Below are positions 56,551 to 64,000 of a stretch of 64,000 nucleotides of DNA, piece by piece. Position 1 is the stretch's first letter. The number at the start of each line of letters is the position of its first letter. This DNA is from Rhizobium sp. BK196 (GTDB lineage: Bacteria; Pseudomonadota; Alphaproteobacteria; Rhizobiales; Rhizobiaceae): the NCBI RefSeq assembly GCF_014193255.1, contig NZ_JACHZB010000007.1, positions 186,001 to 250,000 of the forward strand. Reading direction: 5' to 3'. The notes beneath the pieces were generated by a model. It had not been told where the DNA came from. It saw nothing but the letters and a program-made list of their open reading frames with translations, and searched no databases. A program made the translations under genes and the position numbers.

Positions 56551-57576
56551 TTATGGGAGATCTGCGTGGAAGGTTGCTGCGACCATCTCTGCCAGGCGAT
56601 CGTGAATAGAAGACCGCCTCGTTCCCTCGGTGTCGTCGCAGAGAGGCTCTTCACCTTCCTCGCGAAGGATCGCAGTGCCAGCCGGCTTGCACTCACTGAA
56701 GGCGCTGTATTGCGAAGCGTCCGTCAACAGATCGTAGCGCGCATTGGGTATTATGTCTTGCAGGCCTGATGCGCGCAGGCCGGGCCAGAGGGTTTCCGGT
56801 GTGCCGAGATTGATGAGTCGCACCGGGATCGATATGCGCTTGAGGCTTTCGGGCGCGAAATTGGCGGCGAATTCAGGATCGATGATAACAGCCGCCTTCA
56901 CCCGGGCGTCGAGATGAGAGCGGCTGAGCTTCTGACGATCGACGGCACGGAGATCGATGCCGGTGCTCGCGAACTCGGCGCAGTCGACGCCTGTGCCGTC
57001 GGGATCGCATGATCGTGCAAAGCTTTCCGGATCTAAGTTGCCGCCTGCAAGCGAAAGTGCGGATGTTCCCCCGATGAGGAAGCCCAGCACGCCGATACGG
57101 TTTCGGTCTATCTGTGCAGGTAGCGTTCTGTCCTTCTCGATCGCGGTCAGCGCGGCTGAGAGGTCGGCAGGCCGAAGCCAAATTTCATGAATGCTCTTCT
57201 CGCTCGTTATTGTCTGTGGATACGGCTGACGCATCATTGCCACCACGAAGCCCTTGGAAGCGAGGCGCGACGCCATCCAGGCGCCGATGAAAGGGCCGGA
57301 TTTCAGGCCGCCGTGGGAAAGCAGAACCAGCGGATAATTACCGGCAGCGGCAGTTGCGTCCCGCTGGACGATCTCGCCTTTGAAAAGCGGACTGTCGCCG
57401 ATCAGGACGGGTGTTCCGCCTGTTGTGGCCGGGTACCAGAGCGTAATCTCCATGGTGCCGTGGCGTTCGGGAACCGGAACAGAAAGAAAGGACAGACCGA
57501 CAGGGTCGGCCGCATGTGCCGGAGTGTTGGCAGCAAGAAGGCCGGCCGACAGCAGCAGGGTGAAAAGATGTCTCAT
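56551..57576 (-). CDS. Exported dienelactone-hydrolase-like protein lacking the Ser nucleophile
   Basis: This 341-residue alpha/beta-fold protein has a signal peptide (MRHLFTLLLSAGLLAANTPAHA). Family elements include 'YPLVLLSHGGLKSGPFIGAWMA' ('LVLLSHGG') and 'LASKGFVVAMM'. The nucleophile elbow reads 'IGVLGFLIGGTSAL': relatives have G-F-S-x-G-G, so Ser is replaced by Leu. The DNA codons (TTC CTC ATC) confirm this. The protein may therefore be a non-hydrolytic binding protein or use another residue. Other parts appear intact. Confidence 0.78.
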   Translation of the reverse strand: MRHLFTLLLSAGLLAANTPAHAADPVGLSFLSVPVPERHGTMEITLWYPATTGGTPVLIGDSPLFKGEIVQRDATAAAGNYPLVLLSHGGLKSGPFIGAWMASRLASKGFVVAMMRQPYPQTITSEKSIHEIWLRPADLSAALTAIEKDRTLPAQIDRNRIGVLGFLIGGTSALSLAGGNLDPESFARSCDPDGTGVDCAEFASTGIDLRAVDRQKLSRSHLDARVKAAVIIDPEFAANFAPESLKRISIPVRLINLGTPETLWPGLRASGLQDIIPNARYDLLTDASQYSAFSECKPAGTAILREEGEEPLCDDTEGTRRSSIHDRLAEMVAATFHADLP

Positions 57577-57707
57577 AGAAACCTCGGAACGAGACCGCCA
57601 TGTGGCGGCAAGACGAGGTTTTCGTTCTTTCCCAGGTGAGGGAGACCCCGATCATGATCGAGGTCGTCGTCGATCGCGATCAGGGTCTTCCAGAGCGCTG
57701 TCGCGCG

Positions 57708-58682
57708 TTAGCCGAAGCGTTCCAGCGCAGTGGTGAACACGTCGGCGTCGATATTGCCGCCGGAGGTGACGACGACGGCCGTGTCGCTTTCCAGCTGGTC
57801 GCCGTGGAAGAGGGCCGCAGCCAGTGCAACAGCTCCGCCCGGTTCGACGACGATCTTGAGGCGGGTGAAGGCGAGAGCTACGGCGCGCAGTGCCTCATCA
57901 TCCGTCACCACAATACCCTGTCCGGCCAGACGCTTGAGAATTGGGAAGGTGATGTTGCCCGGCTGCGGCGTGATGATCGCATCGCAGATCGACCCGCTCA
58001 TGGTAGCGTTGCGCTCGATCTTGCCTGATGCAAGCGAGCGGGTGGTGTCGTCGAAATTTTCCGGTTCGCAGGGGCGGACACGGAAGTCCGGCGCACTTGC
58101 TTCCAGTGCGAGGGCAATGCCCGAACTCAGGCCGCCGCCGCCGCAAGGGACGAGGACTTCGGCGTTCTTCACGCCTTCCTCTTCCGTCTGCTCGGCGATC
58201 TCCAGCCCGGTCGTACCCTGGCCTGCAATGACCAGCGGCTCGTCGAAGGGCTTGATGAGCGTCAGGCCACGCTCGGATGATAGCTTCGCGCCGATCTCGT
58301 CGCGATCTTCATTGGCGCGATCGTAGAGGACCACTTCGGCGCCGAAGGCGCGCGTATTGGCAATCTTCAGCTTCGGCGCGTCACTCGGCATGATGATGAC
58401 ACTGGGGATGCCGTGCATGCGGGCGGCGAGTGCCACCCCCTGCGCATGGTTGCCGGAGGAGAATGCGATGACGCCCTTCTTGCGTAGTTCCGGATCGATG
58501 CCCGAGACGGCGGACCAGCCGCCGCGGAACTTGAAGGAGCCGGAATGCTGCAGGCACTCGGCCTTCACGAACAGCCGCCGGCCGGCGATTTCATCGAGAA
58601 AAGGGGAGGAGAGAAGCGGCGTGCGCCGCGCGTGACCGCGCAGGCGAGCCCGGGCGGCAACGATCATTTCAATGGAAGCCAT
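57708..58682 (-). CDS. Threonine/serine dehydratase (PLP fold type II)
   Basis: This 324-residue enzyme deaminates threonine or serine to 2-oxo acids. The PLP Lys is in 'LQHSGSFKFRGG' (about residue 51), the cofactor Asn in 'SSGNHAQGVAL', the phosphate loop in 'PCGGGGLSSGIAL' and the C-terminal Ser in 'VVTSGGNID'. It has no ACT domain, so it is the short, catabolic or serine-racemase-like form rather than allosteric IlvA. It is on the same strand as the alpha/beta protein downstream but separated by 131 bases. Confidence 0.93.
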   Translation of the reverse strand: MASIEMIVAARARLRGHARRTPLLSSPFLDEIAGRRLFVKAECLQHSGSFKFRGGWSAVSGIDPELRKKGVIAFSSGNHAQGVALAARMHGIPSVIIMPSDAPKLKIANTRAFGAEVVLYDRANEDRDEIGAKLSSERGLTLIKPFDEPLVIAGQGTTGLEIAEQTEEEGVKNAEVLVPCGGGGLSSGIALALEASAPDFRVRPCEPENFDDTTRSLASGKIERNATMSGSICDAIITPQPGNITFPILKRLAGQGIVVTDDEALRAVALAFTRLKIVVEPGGAVALAAALFHGDQLESDTAVVVTSGGNIDADVFTTALERFG

Positions 58683-58752
58683 GGGAATCTCTTTTTGCTT
58701 TAATGCCGCTCATGCATAGAGCGCGCATCTTTGCTTGTGAACGGCGACTTTG

Positions 58753-59817
58753 TCACGGTGACATGAATATGACATTGGACGCGGCACCACCCGATTCCCG
58801 CGGGACGCGCCGCTTTCTGAACTGTGTGGGGTTTTCGCCATTCATGCGCGCGAATTCGCGATTGAAGTTGGACTTGCTGATGAAGCCGGAGTCGAACATC
58901 ACCTGCGTTATTGGATGATCGGTGCCGACCAGCTGCTCGCAGGCGGCGCGGATACGGAAGTCGTTCACATATTGCGAGACGCTCATGCCGTGGATGCGGT
59001 TGACGGCCGTGGAGACGCGCCGGGCAGGGAGATTCATCCTGCGGGCAATGCGGGTGAGATTGAGTTCGGGATCTCGATAGAGCTGGCGGGCGCGCATCAG
59101 CGTATCGAGCGCTGCGGCGACGGCTTCGTCTTCTTCTGTCGCCGGCGGTGGCGGTGGGGGCGGCTCCGCGGATGCCACTTCGACCGTGCTGCCGCTGCTT
59201 GCCACGGACGCGGCGGTGCCAAGGATCAGCAGCGCGACGACATTGCCAAGTGCGACGATGGCGCCCGCATGAATGCCGCCGGTCTTGGTGAAATCGAAGC
59301 TGATGATGACGTCGGTGACGGCGGAGGCGATGAGGGCAAAGCCGGTGATCTGCAGCGAGCGATAGGACAGCACTGCACCGTCAAGGCGGGAGGCGACGAG
59401 CGCATCCGGGCCATGCCGGGCAAGCCAGAGGAGCGCTGCACCATAACCGAGGAAGATCAGAATGATCGCGAGACTGATCGGCTCTGGATAGAGCGCGATC
59501 AAGACGACGATCGAGGCCGTCGGCAAAAGGTGCGGCCAGAAACGGAAAAAGGTGGGTTGCTCTTCCATAGCAAGCCCTTTGAAGCAGACCCAGGCGAGGG
59601 CCGCGATTGTCGTCGCGATCAACGATTGAATCGGCATGATCGCGATGACGTCGTAACCCCAGCGGATGCCGATTACTACGGATTGGAGGATGTAGAACCC
59701 GATCAGCAGCAGGAAAGGCCGCTTTTCGGCGAGCGCCCCATCTCCCTGGCGCAACATGCGGATGAGCAGGATGGCAAGCAGCAAAGCCACGACGAATGGC
59801 AGGGGAACGAAGATCAT
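58753..59817 (-). CDS. Membrane-anchored AraC-family regulator
   Basis: This 354-residue protein starts at 59817 (MIFVPLPFVVALLLAILLI). The N-terminal about 220 residues contain seven hydrophobic segments, followed by a Pro run and a C-terminal AraC HTH ('LNLTRIARRMNLPARRVSTAVN', 'VNDFRIRAACEQL', 'ITQVMFDSGFISKSNFNREFARMNG' in part). Such 7-TM/AraC fusions are thought to sense membrane or extracellular signals and bind DNA from the membrane. Its 5' end faces the small exported protein gene at 59967. Confidence 0.9.
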   Translation of the reverse strand: MIFVPLPFVVALLLAILLIRMLRQGDGALAEKRPFLLLIGFYILQSVVIGIRWGYDVIAIMPIQSLIATTIAALAWVCFKGLAMEEQPTFFRFWPHLLPTASIVVLIALYPEPISLAIILIFLGYGAALLWLARHGPDALVASRLDGAVLSYRSLQITGFALIASAVTDVIISFDFTKTGGIHAGAIVALGNVVALLILGTAASVASSGSTVEVASAEPPPPPPPATEEDEAVAAALDTLMRARQLYRDPELNLTRIARRMNLPARRVSTAVNRIHGMSVSQYVNDFRIRAACEQLVGTDHPITQVMFDSGFISKSNFNREFARMNGENPTQFRKRRVPRESGGAASNVIFMSP

Positions 59818-59966
59818 CGGCGATATCCGGCGGCAACAATGATCCCAGAATGAACCCGATTGCGTTCGCGGTCGACCCGGATCGTGATCGAGGTCTCGAA
59901 ATGAGGGCTGAAAATCCATCCTGGAAATGTCCTCGACGGGAGGACGTCATTCATGGACGGATTTCG

Positions 59967-60671
59967 ATGATCATTCTTCTTGTGATGCCGGCGCTTCTGG
60001 TAGCGTCTGCGGCTCTGCCGGACAAGGCATCGACAACTGCAATTCCCGATCTTTCAGGCGTGCGTGCGGTTGCCATCAGCGGTGACGCAAGCTCGATCAA
60101 CATCACCACGCGACGCGATCAGCCCTATGGCGCATCGCTGAGCGGGCGACGGAAAGGCTGGTTCTCATCCTGGTATTCAAGCTGGTACTTTGCCGATTGT
60201 CGCAACAATAGCGACATGCGGGTTGATGGTACGGTGTTGCATATCGATATCGCCGCATCGTCCTGGCTGGACCCATCCGACTGCGTGATTGAGGTCAATG
60301 CCAATGTGCCTGCCGGTGCGGCCCTCCGGATCGATCAGAGCGCCTTCACCGCAAGGCTCATTGGTCATTTTTCCGAGCTTGCCGTTGCCGGAAAGGCGGC
60401 CGACGTCACCCTCGACGGTCATGCCAGTGGCATCGATATCCGCGGGGATGCCGTGAAGGCTTCCCTCGACTTCGACAGGGTTGAAGCGGACGAAAACGTG
60501 TCGATCCGCGCTCGCGCGCTCGATGCCTATCTCGGCTTCGGAGACAATGTGCCGGTCGACTACAAGGTAGCGGCGCAGGCTTCCTGGGTCGACGCCCGGC
60601 AGCCAAGCGTGCCGGGCGCAAAACCGCATGTCGAGATCGACGGCGATTTTGTTCGGGTGAGAATCCGCTGA
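59967..60671 (+). CDS. Exported hypothetical protein with beta-repeat pattern
   Basis: This 234-residue protein has a short signal sequence (MIILLVMPALLVASAALPDKA) and a mature part of alternating short strands ('VRAVAISGDASSINITTRRD', 'LRIDQSAFTARLIGHFSELAV', 'VTLDGHASGIDIRGD'). It recalls DUF4097-type putative adhesins that form a beta-helix, though the match is weak. Two cysteines ('DCRNN', 'DCVIE') could pair. It is divergent from the membrane AraC regulator. Confidence 0.6.
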   Translation: MIILLVMPALLVASAALPDKASTTAIPDLSGVRAVAISGDASSINITTRRDQPYGASLSGRRKGWFSSWYSSWYFADCRNNSDMRVDGTVLHIDIAASSWLDPSDCVIEVNANVPAGAALRIDQSAFTARLIGHFSELAVAGKAADVTLDGHASGIDIRGDAVKASLDFDRVEADENVSIRARALDAYLGFGDNVPVDYKVAAQASWVDARQPSVPGAKPHVEIDGDFVRVRIR

Positions 60672-60680
60672 GGCGCTTGC

Positions 60681-62423
60681 TCAATAGCCGTTGGCGGAAC
60701 CTTCGGCTGCGCGACTGTCCATCGCGCCGTTGTAACGGGCGCCGCCGCCCTTCTCGATCGCCGCAAGGCTCCTGCCGCCGACGAGAATGCCGGCCGCCTG
60801 TCCCCAGACGGGCGTATTATTGCCGGCATCGAACTTGTAACCCATTGCGGCAAGCGCCTTTTCGGTATCCGGCGAGAGGGCGTAGGGCTCCAGGTAGACC
60901 ATGTCCGGCTGCCACTGGTGATGGATGCGCGGAGCATTGACCGCCTGGCTGATATCCATGCCAAAATCGACGACGTTGAGGATGGCTTCCAGGGTGATCG
61001 TGATGATGCGCGAGCCGCCGGGGCTGCCGATCACCATGAAGGGCTTGCCGTCCTTGGTGACGATCGTCGGGCTCATCGAAGAAAGCGGCGTCTTCTTCGG
61101 CGCGATGGCATTAGCCTCGCCCTGCACGAGGCCATAGAGGTTCGGCACGCCGGGCTTGGAGGTGAAATCGTCCATCTCGTTGTTGAGCAGCACGCCGGTA
61201 CCGGGTGCGACGACACCGGCACCGAAGGAGCCGTTCAGCGTATAGGTCACGGCAACTGCATTGCCCTCATCATCGATAATGGAATAATGCGTGGTCTCGG
61301 TGCTTTCCTTACCGCCGAGCGGCTTCAGATTGGCCGAGGTGCCGGCCCGATAGGGATCGATCTTGGCACGAATTGACGCCGCATAACTTCTGTCCAGCAG
61401 TTTAGAGACGGGATTGTCGATGAAGTCGGGGTCGCCGAGGGCGGCGTTGCGGTCCACATAGGCATAACGCATGGCCTCGACCATGATGTGTACTGCCTCG
61501 GCCGATCCGTAACCGAAATAAGAGAGCGGATAGCCTTCGAGGACGTTCAAGATCTCGCAGATGATGACGCCGCCGGAGGAGGGCGGCGGCGAAGAAATGA
61601 TGTCATAGCCGCGATAATTGCACTCGATCGGCTTCAGTTCCCTCACCTTGTACTGCTCGAAATCGTCCTTGGCGAGAATGCCGCCCTTGGCCTGGCTGGC
61701 CTTGACGATCGCCTCGGCAGGCGCGCCCTTGTAGAAGGCATCGGGGCCTTTCTCCGAGATCGACTGCAGGACGGCGGCGAGATCGGGCTGCACCAGTTTC
61801 TCACCGGGCATATAGGCGCCGCCGCCGCTTTTCAGGAAGATTTTTGCAGCTTCTTCGTCTTTTGCGAGCCGTTTGGCGCTGCTGGCGAAAGTGGCTGCGT
61901 CACCCTGTTCCAGCGTAAAGCCTTCCTTCGCATATTTTAAAGCCGGGGCGATCAGTTCCTCACGCGTCCTGGTCCCGTATTTCTCGCGGGCGGTCTCAAA
62001 GCCCATTACCGAACCCGGTGTACCGACGGCGAGATAACCGTCGAGGCTGGCGCGCGGGACGATATCGCCTTTGGCATCGAGATACATGGTTTTGGTTGCA
62101 GCGAGCGGTGCGCGTTCGCGGAAATCAAGAAAGGTCGTTTTTCCATCCTTCATCCGGATCGTCATGAAGCCACCGCCGCCGAGATTGCCGGCCGTCGGAT
62201 AGACGACGGCGAGCGCATAGCCGACTGCGACCGCGGCATCGACGGCATTGCCGCCGCTCTTCAACACGTCGACGCCGACATCGGTTGCCAGATGCTGGGC
62301 GGTGACGACCATGCCATGCTCAGCTTCGACGGGTGCCGGCGAAGCGGCAAAAGCCGGCAACGGTGCGAGACAAAGCGAAATGGCGGCGAGAATGGCGACG
62401 GATTGTCTGGGAAGGCGGTCCAT
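60681..62423 (-). CDS. ggt: Gamma-glutamyltransferase
   Basis: This 580-residue periplasmic enzyme transfers or hydrolyses the gamma-glutamyl group of glutathione. A signal peptide (MDRLPRQSVAILAAISLCLAPLPAFA) precedes the large subunit ('GGNAVDAAVAVGYALAVVYPTAGNLGGGGFM', core 'GNLGGGGFM', and 'DFRERAP' with the glutamyl-binding Arg). Autocleavage is expected before Thr377 in 'ESTETTHYSIID'; this Thr becomes the small-subunit nucleophile. 'LLNNEMDDF' and 'PLSSMSPTIV' close the active site. All expected residues are present. Confidence 0.96.
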   Translation of the reverse strand: MDRLPRQSVAILAAISLCLAPLPAFAASPAPVEAEHGMVVTAQHLATDVGVDVLKSGGNAVDAAVAVGYALAVVYPTAGNLGGGGFMTIRMKDGKTTFLDFRERAPLAATKTMYLDAKGDIVPRASLDGYLAVGTPGSVMGFETAREKYGTRTREELIAPALKYAKEGFTLEQGDAATFASSAKRLAKDEEAAKIFLKSGGGAYMPGEKLVQPDLAAVLQSISEKGPDAFYKGAPAEAIVKASQAKGGILAKDDFEQYKVRELKPIECNYRGYDIISSPPPSSGGVIICEILNVLEGYPLSYFGYGSAEAVHIMVEAMRYAYVDRNAALGDPDFIDNPVSKLLDRSYAASIRAKIDPYRAGTSANLKPLGGKESTETTHYSIIDDEGNAVAVTYTLNGSFGAGVVAPGTGVLLNNEMDDFTSKPGVPNLYGLVQGEANAIAPKKTPLSSMSPTIVTKDGKPFMVIGSPGGSRIITITLEAILNVVDFGMDISQAVNAPRIHHQWQPDMVYLEPYALSPDTEKALAAMGYKFDAGNNTPVWGQAAGILVGGRSLAAIEKGGGARYNGAMDSRAAEGSANGY

Positions 62424-62485
62424 GATTTTCCCCTCGAAGGACGGCGATGGGGAAGATATGGCGTCGCTTCTGTGAGAGACAATGA

Positions 62486-63328
62486 TCAGGTGAGAAGCTC
62501 AGCGAGTTTCCTGTTCGTGTCGTGCTCTTCGAGAGGCGTGTAGACGATCAGCTTCATGTCCGGCTGGCTCATCAGCGCGAGGCCGGTATGTTCGAAACAC
62601 ATCAAGCCCTTGAGCGGATGGTTCAGGCGCTTCACGCCTGACAGCGGAGCGACGACTTCATGGCGTGGCCACCAGGCGCGGAATTCCGCACTCGCCTGCT
62701 GGAGCAGTGCGATGAGACGCTCGAAATCCGGGTCGCCGGCATAACGGGCGCTGTCGGCGCGAAACATAGCGAGCGAGACGCGGGCGACGGCCTCCCAGTC
62801 GACCAGCAGGGTGCGGTGAAAATCATCGGCAAACAGCCGGTGCATGGTGTTGCGCTCGTCCGGCCCCAGCCGGTCATAACCACCGAAGAGCAGGTCGGCG
62901 GCACGGTTCCAGGCCAGTACGTCCCAGCGGCGACCAAGCACATAAGCCGGCTGATGTGTCAGATTGTCCAGCATGCGGCGCAGCGGCTTATCGACCACCT
63001 CAGGGGCTGACGAAAGTGGCTGCGGCGACTGGCGACTGTTGAGGGTGAAGAGATGCTGGCGCTCGGCCTCATCAAGGCGAAGTGCGTTTGCGAGCGCGTT
63101 CAGCACCTGCGGGGAGGGGCGGATGTCGCGCCCCTGTTCCAACCAGGTGTACCAGGTGGTGCCGACACCGGCGATCATGGCGAGCTCTTCGCGCCTGAGC
63201 CCCGGCGTGCGGCGGCGAAAACCGTCCGGCAGGCCGACGTCGGCAGGCCGCAGCCGCTCGCGGCGCGAGCGCAGGAAGGCCGCGAATTCTCGACGGCGGG
63301 CTTCGAACGTATCGAATTTCTGATCCAT
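62486..63328 (-). CDS. Xre-type HTH regulator with MmyB-like ligand domain
   Basis: This 280-residue regulator starts at 63328 (MDQKFDTFEARRREFAAFLRS); ATGs at 63337 and 63340 are also in frame and no ribosome site decides. An N-terminal HTH ('TPGLRREELAMIAGVGTTWYTWLEQGRDI') is followed by the MmyB PAS-like domain ('WDVLAWNRAADLLFGGYDRLGPDERN', core 'DVLAWNRAA', and 'HPLKGLMCFEHTGLAL'). This fold in Streptomyces MmyB-like proteins binds fatty acids. It is divergent from the SDR gene at 63454. Confidence 0.93.
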   Translation of the reverse strand: MDQKFDTFEARRREFAAFLRSRRERLRPADVGLPDGFRRRTPGLRREELAMIAGVGTTWYTWLEQGRDIRPSPQVLNALANALRLDEAERQHLFTLNSRQSPQPLSSAPEVVDKPLRRMLDNLTHQPAYVLGRRWDVLAWNRAADLLFGGYDRLGPDERNTMHRLFADDFHRTLLVDWEAVARVSLAMFRADSARYAGDPDFERLIALLQQASAEFRAWWPRHEVVAPLSGVKRLNHPLKGLMCFEHTGLALMSQPDMKLIVYTPLEEHDTNRKLAELLT

Positions 63329-63345
63329 GGCAGTCATCATATCAG

Positions 63346-63355
63346 TATCGATACC
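63346..63355. promoter_or_regulatory. GTATCGATAC palindrome in the divergent spacer
   Basis: The perfect ten-base palindrome (63346-63355) sits 18 bases before the regulator start and about 100 bases before the SDR start, a natural operator place for the Xre-type protein. Confidence 0.5.
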
Positions 63356-63453
63356 AGGATAAAATTGGGTCTGTTTGCGATTTTGGAACCCCGCAAGATG
63401 AAACCGCTCCCGGCAACGAAAGCCGGAAGTTCGATCATGCAAAGGAGTATTCC

Positions 63454-64000
63454 ATGTCATTGCAGCACGCAGTCGTTATCGGCGGCTCTTCAGGCATCGG
63501 CCTTGCCTCGGCAAGACTGCTTCTGGAACAGGGGTTTCGCGTCACCATCGCCGCGCGGGATCAGGCGAAGCTCAAGGCTTCTGTTGACCATCTTTCCGGC
63601 AAGGTCGGAATGATCGCCATCGATGCGCGAGATCCCGCCGCGGTGAAGCAGGCCTTCGAAAGCCTCGGACCCTTCGATCATCTCGTGCTGGCGTTAGGCA
63701 GCGGCCATGGTGCCGGTCCTTTCGCGACGCTCGACATGGCCGACCTGCTCGCCGGCTTCCAGACGAAGCTCATCCCGCATGCGGCGATGGCGCAAGTGGC
63801 TCTGACTTTCCTGCAGCCAGAAGGCAGTATCACCTTCGTATCTGCCGTTAGTGCGCAGTCCGCAATGCCGGGAACCGCAGGTCTTGCCGCCGTCAATGCG
63901 GGGATCGAGGCGATGGTACGGGTGCTTGCGGCTGAGTTGAAGCCGTTGCGCGTGAACGGCGTTTCGCCTGGTGTGATCGATACGCCGTGGTGGGATTTCC
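63454..64000 (+). CDS. Atypical SDR-family oxidoreductase (3' end outside window)
   Basis: The first 182 residues of an SDR are present; the gene continues past the right edge. The start at 63454 has AAAGGAG upstream. The NAD(P) loop is 'VVIGGSSGIGLASARLLLEQG' and the Ser region 'ITFVSAVSAQ' is present. At the place of the catalytic Y-x-x-x-K the sequence reads 'GLAAVNAGIEAMV', so both Tyr and Lys are missing. A subgroup of SDRs has this 'AAxNA' variant; their activity is unclear. It is adjacent and divergent to an Xre/MmyB regulator. Confidence 0.85.
   Translation, partial: MSLQHAVVIGGSSGIGLASARLLLEQGFRVTIAARDQAKLKASVDHLSGKVGMIAIDARDPAAVKQAFESLGPFDHLVLALGSGHGAGPFATLDMADLLAGFQTKLIPHAAMAQVALTFLQPEGSITFVSAVSAQSAMPGTAGLAAVNAGIEAMVRVLAAELKPLRVNGVSPGVIDTPWWDF

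Overview
The window reads as chromosome of an alphaproteobacterium of the Rhizobiaceae (Rhizobium/Agrobacterium clade). The evidence is GC-rich coding with rhizobial gene families (CpdR, BA14K, an Omp10-like lipoprotein, GapR/DUF2312, DUF1244, DUF459, DUF1036), an EcfG-type promoter, a ROSE RNA thermometer before an Hsp20 gene, and a small RNA resembling MmgR/suhB between an N-formylglutamate amidohydrolase gene and a histidinol-phosphatase-like gene. I see no CRISPR array, insertion sequence, prophage or rRNA operon. Coding is dense and housekeeping in character.

Layout. 1-5000: end of a GNAT gene, an iron-type periplasmic binding protein, and a complete tripartite tricarboxylate transporter (tctC-tctB-tctA) behind a 450-base regulatory region. 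5000-9500: small proteins, a TerC-like DUF475 membrane protein with a structured leader, an EcfG-type promoter with two small genes, a nuclease-fold protein, a Rap1a/Tai-like protein and tRNA-Val(GAC). 9600-18000: cpdR, an amidohydrolase, the MmgR-like sRNA, hisN, a lysophospholipase-like hydrolase, a candidate structured RNA, sigma-32 promoter/ROSE/hsp20, a BASS transporter with a divergent LysR regulator, a BA14K protein and threonine aldolase. 18500-24900: gltB-gltD. 25200-34700: SGNH hydrolase and lytic transglycosylase, galU, an outer-membrane barrel, a KpsF-type isomerase, the SPFH/NfeD pair and hemH. 34700-43100: a nucleotidase-LysM fusion, an Omp10-like lipoprotein, homospermidine synthase and the run pepF-pabB-pabC-yciI. 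43300-50700: a sigma-54 activator, a DUF882 peptidase-like protein, the GapR/DUF1244/amidohydrolase cluster, and DUF1036-pykA. 50700-64000 is accessory in style: several regulator/target pairs (LysR with a tautomerase-cupin-DUF4865 operon, a GlxA-type regulator with an SDR, an Xre/MmyB regulator with an SDR), a membrane-anchored AraC-type regulator, gamma-glutamyltransferase, a dehydratase and a repeat-rich intergenic region.

How the genes fit together. GltB and GltD form the NADPH glutamate synthase. PabB and PabC make p-aminobenzoate for folate. GalU and the KpsF-type isomerase feed surface polysaccharide. The transglycosylase, the DUF882 protein and the outer-membrane proteins belong to envelope maintenance. 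The least explained signals lie between genes: the pseudoknot-capable leader before DUF475 (6743-6880), the orphan structured RNA (13453-13640), the response-regulator-like boxes before tctC (1569-1768), and the GTGGAGGAGGTT repeat cluster (54246-54471).
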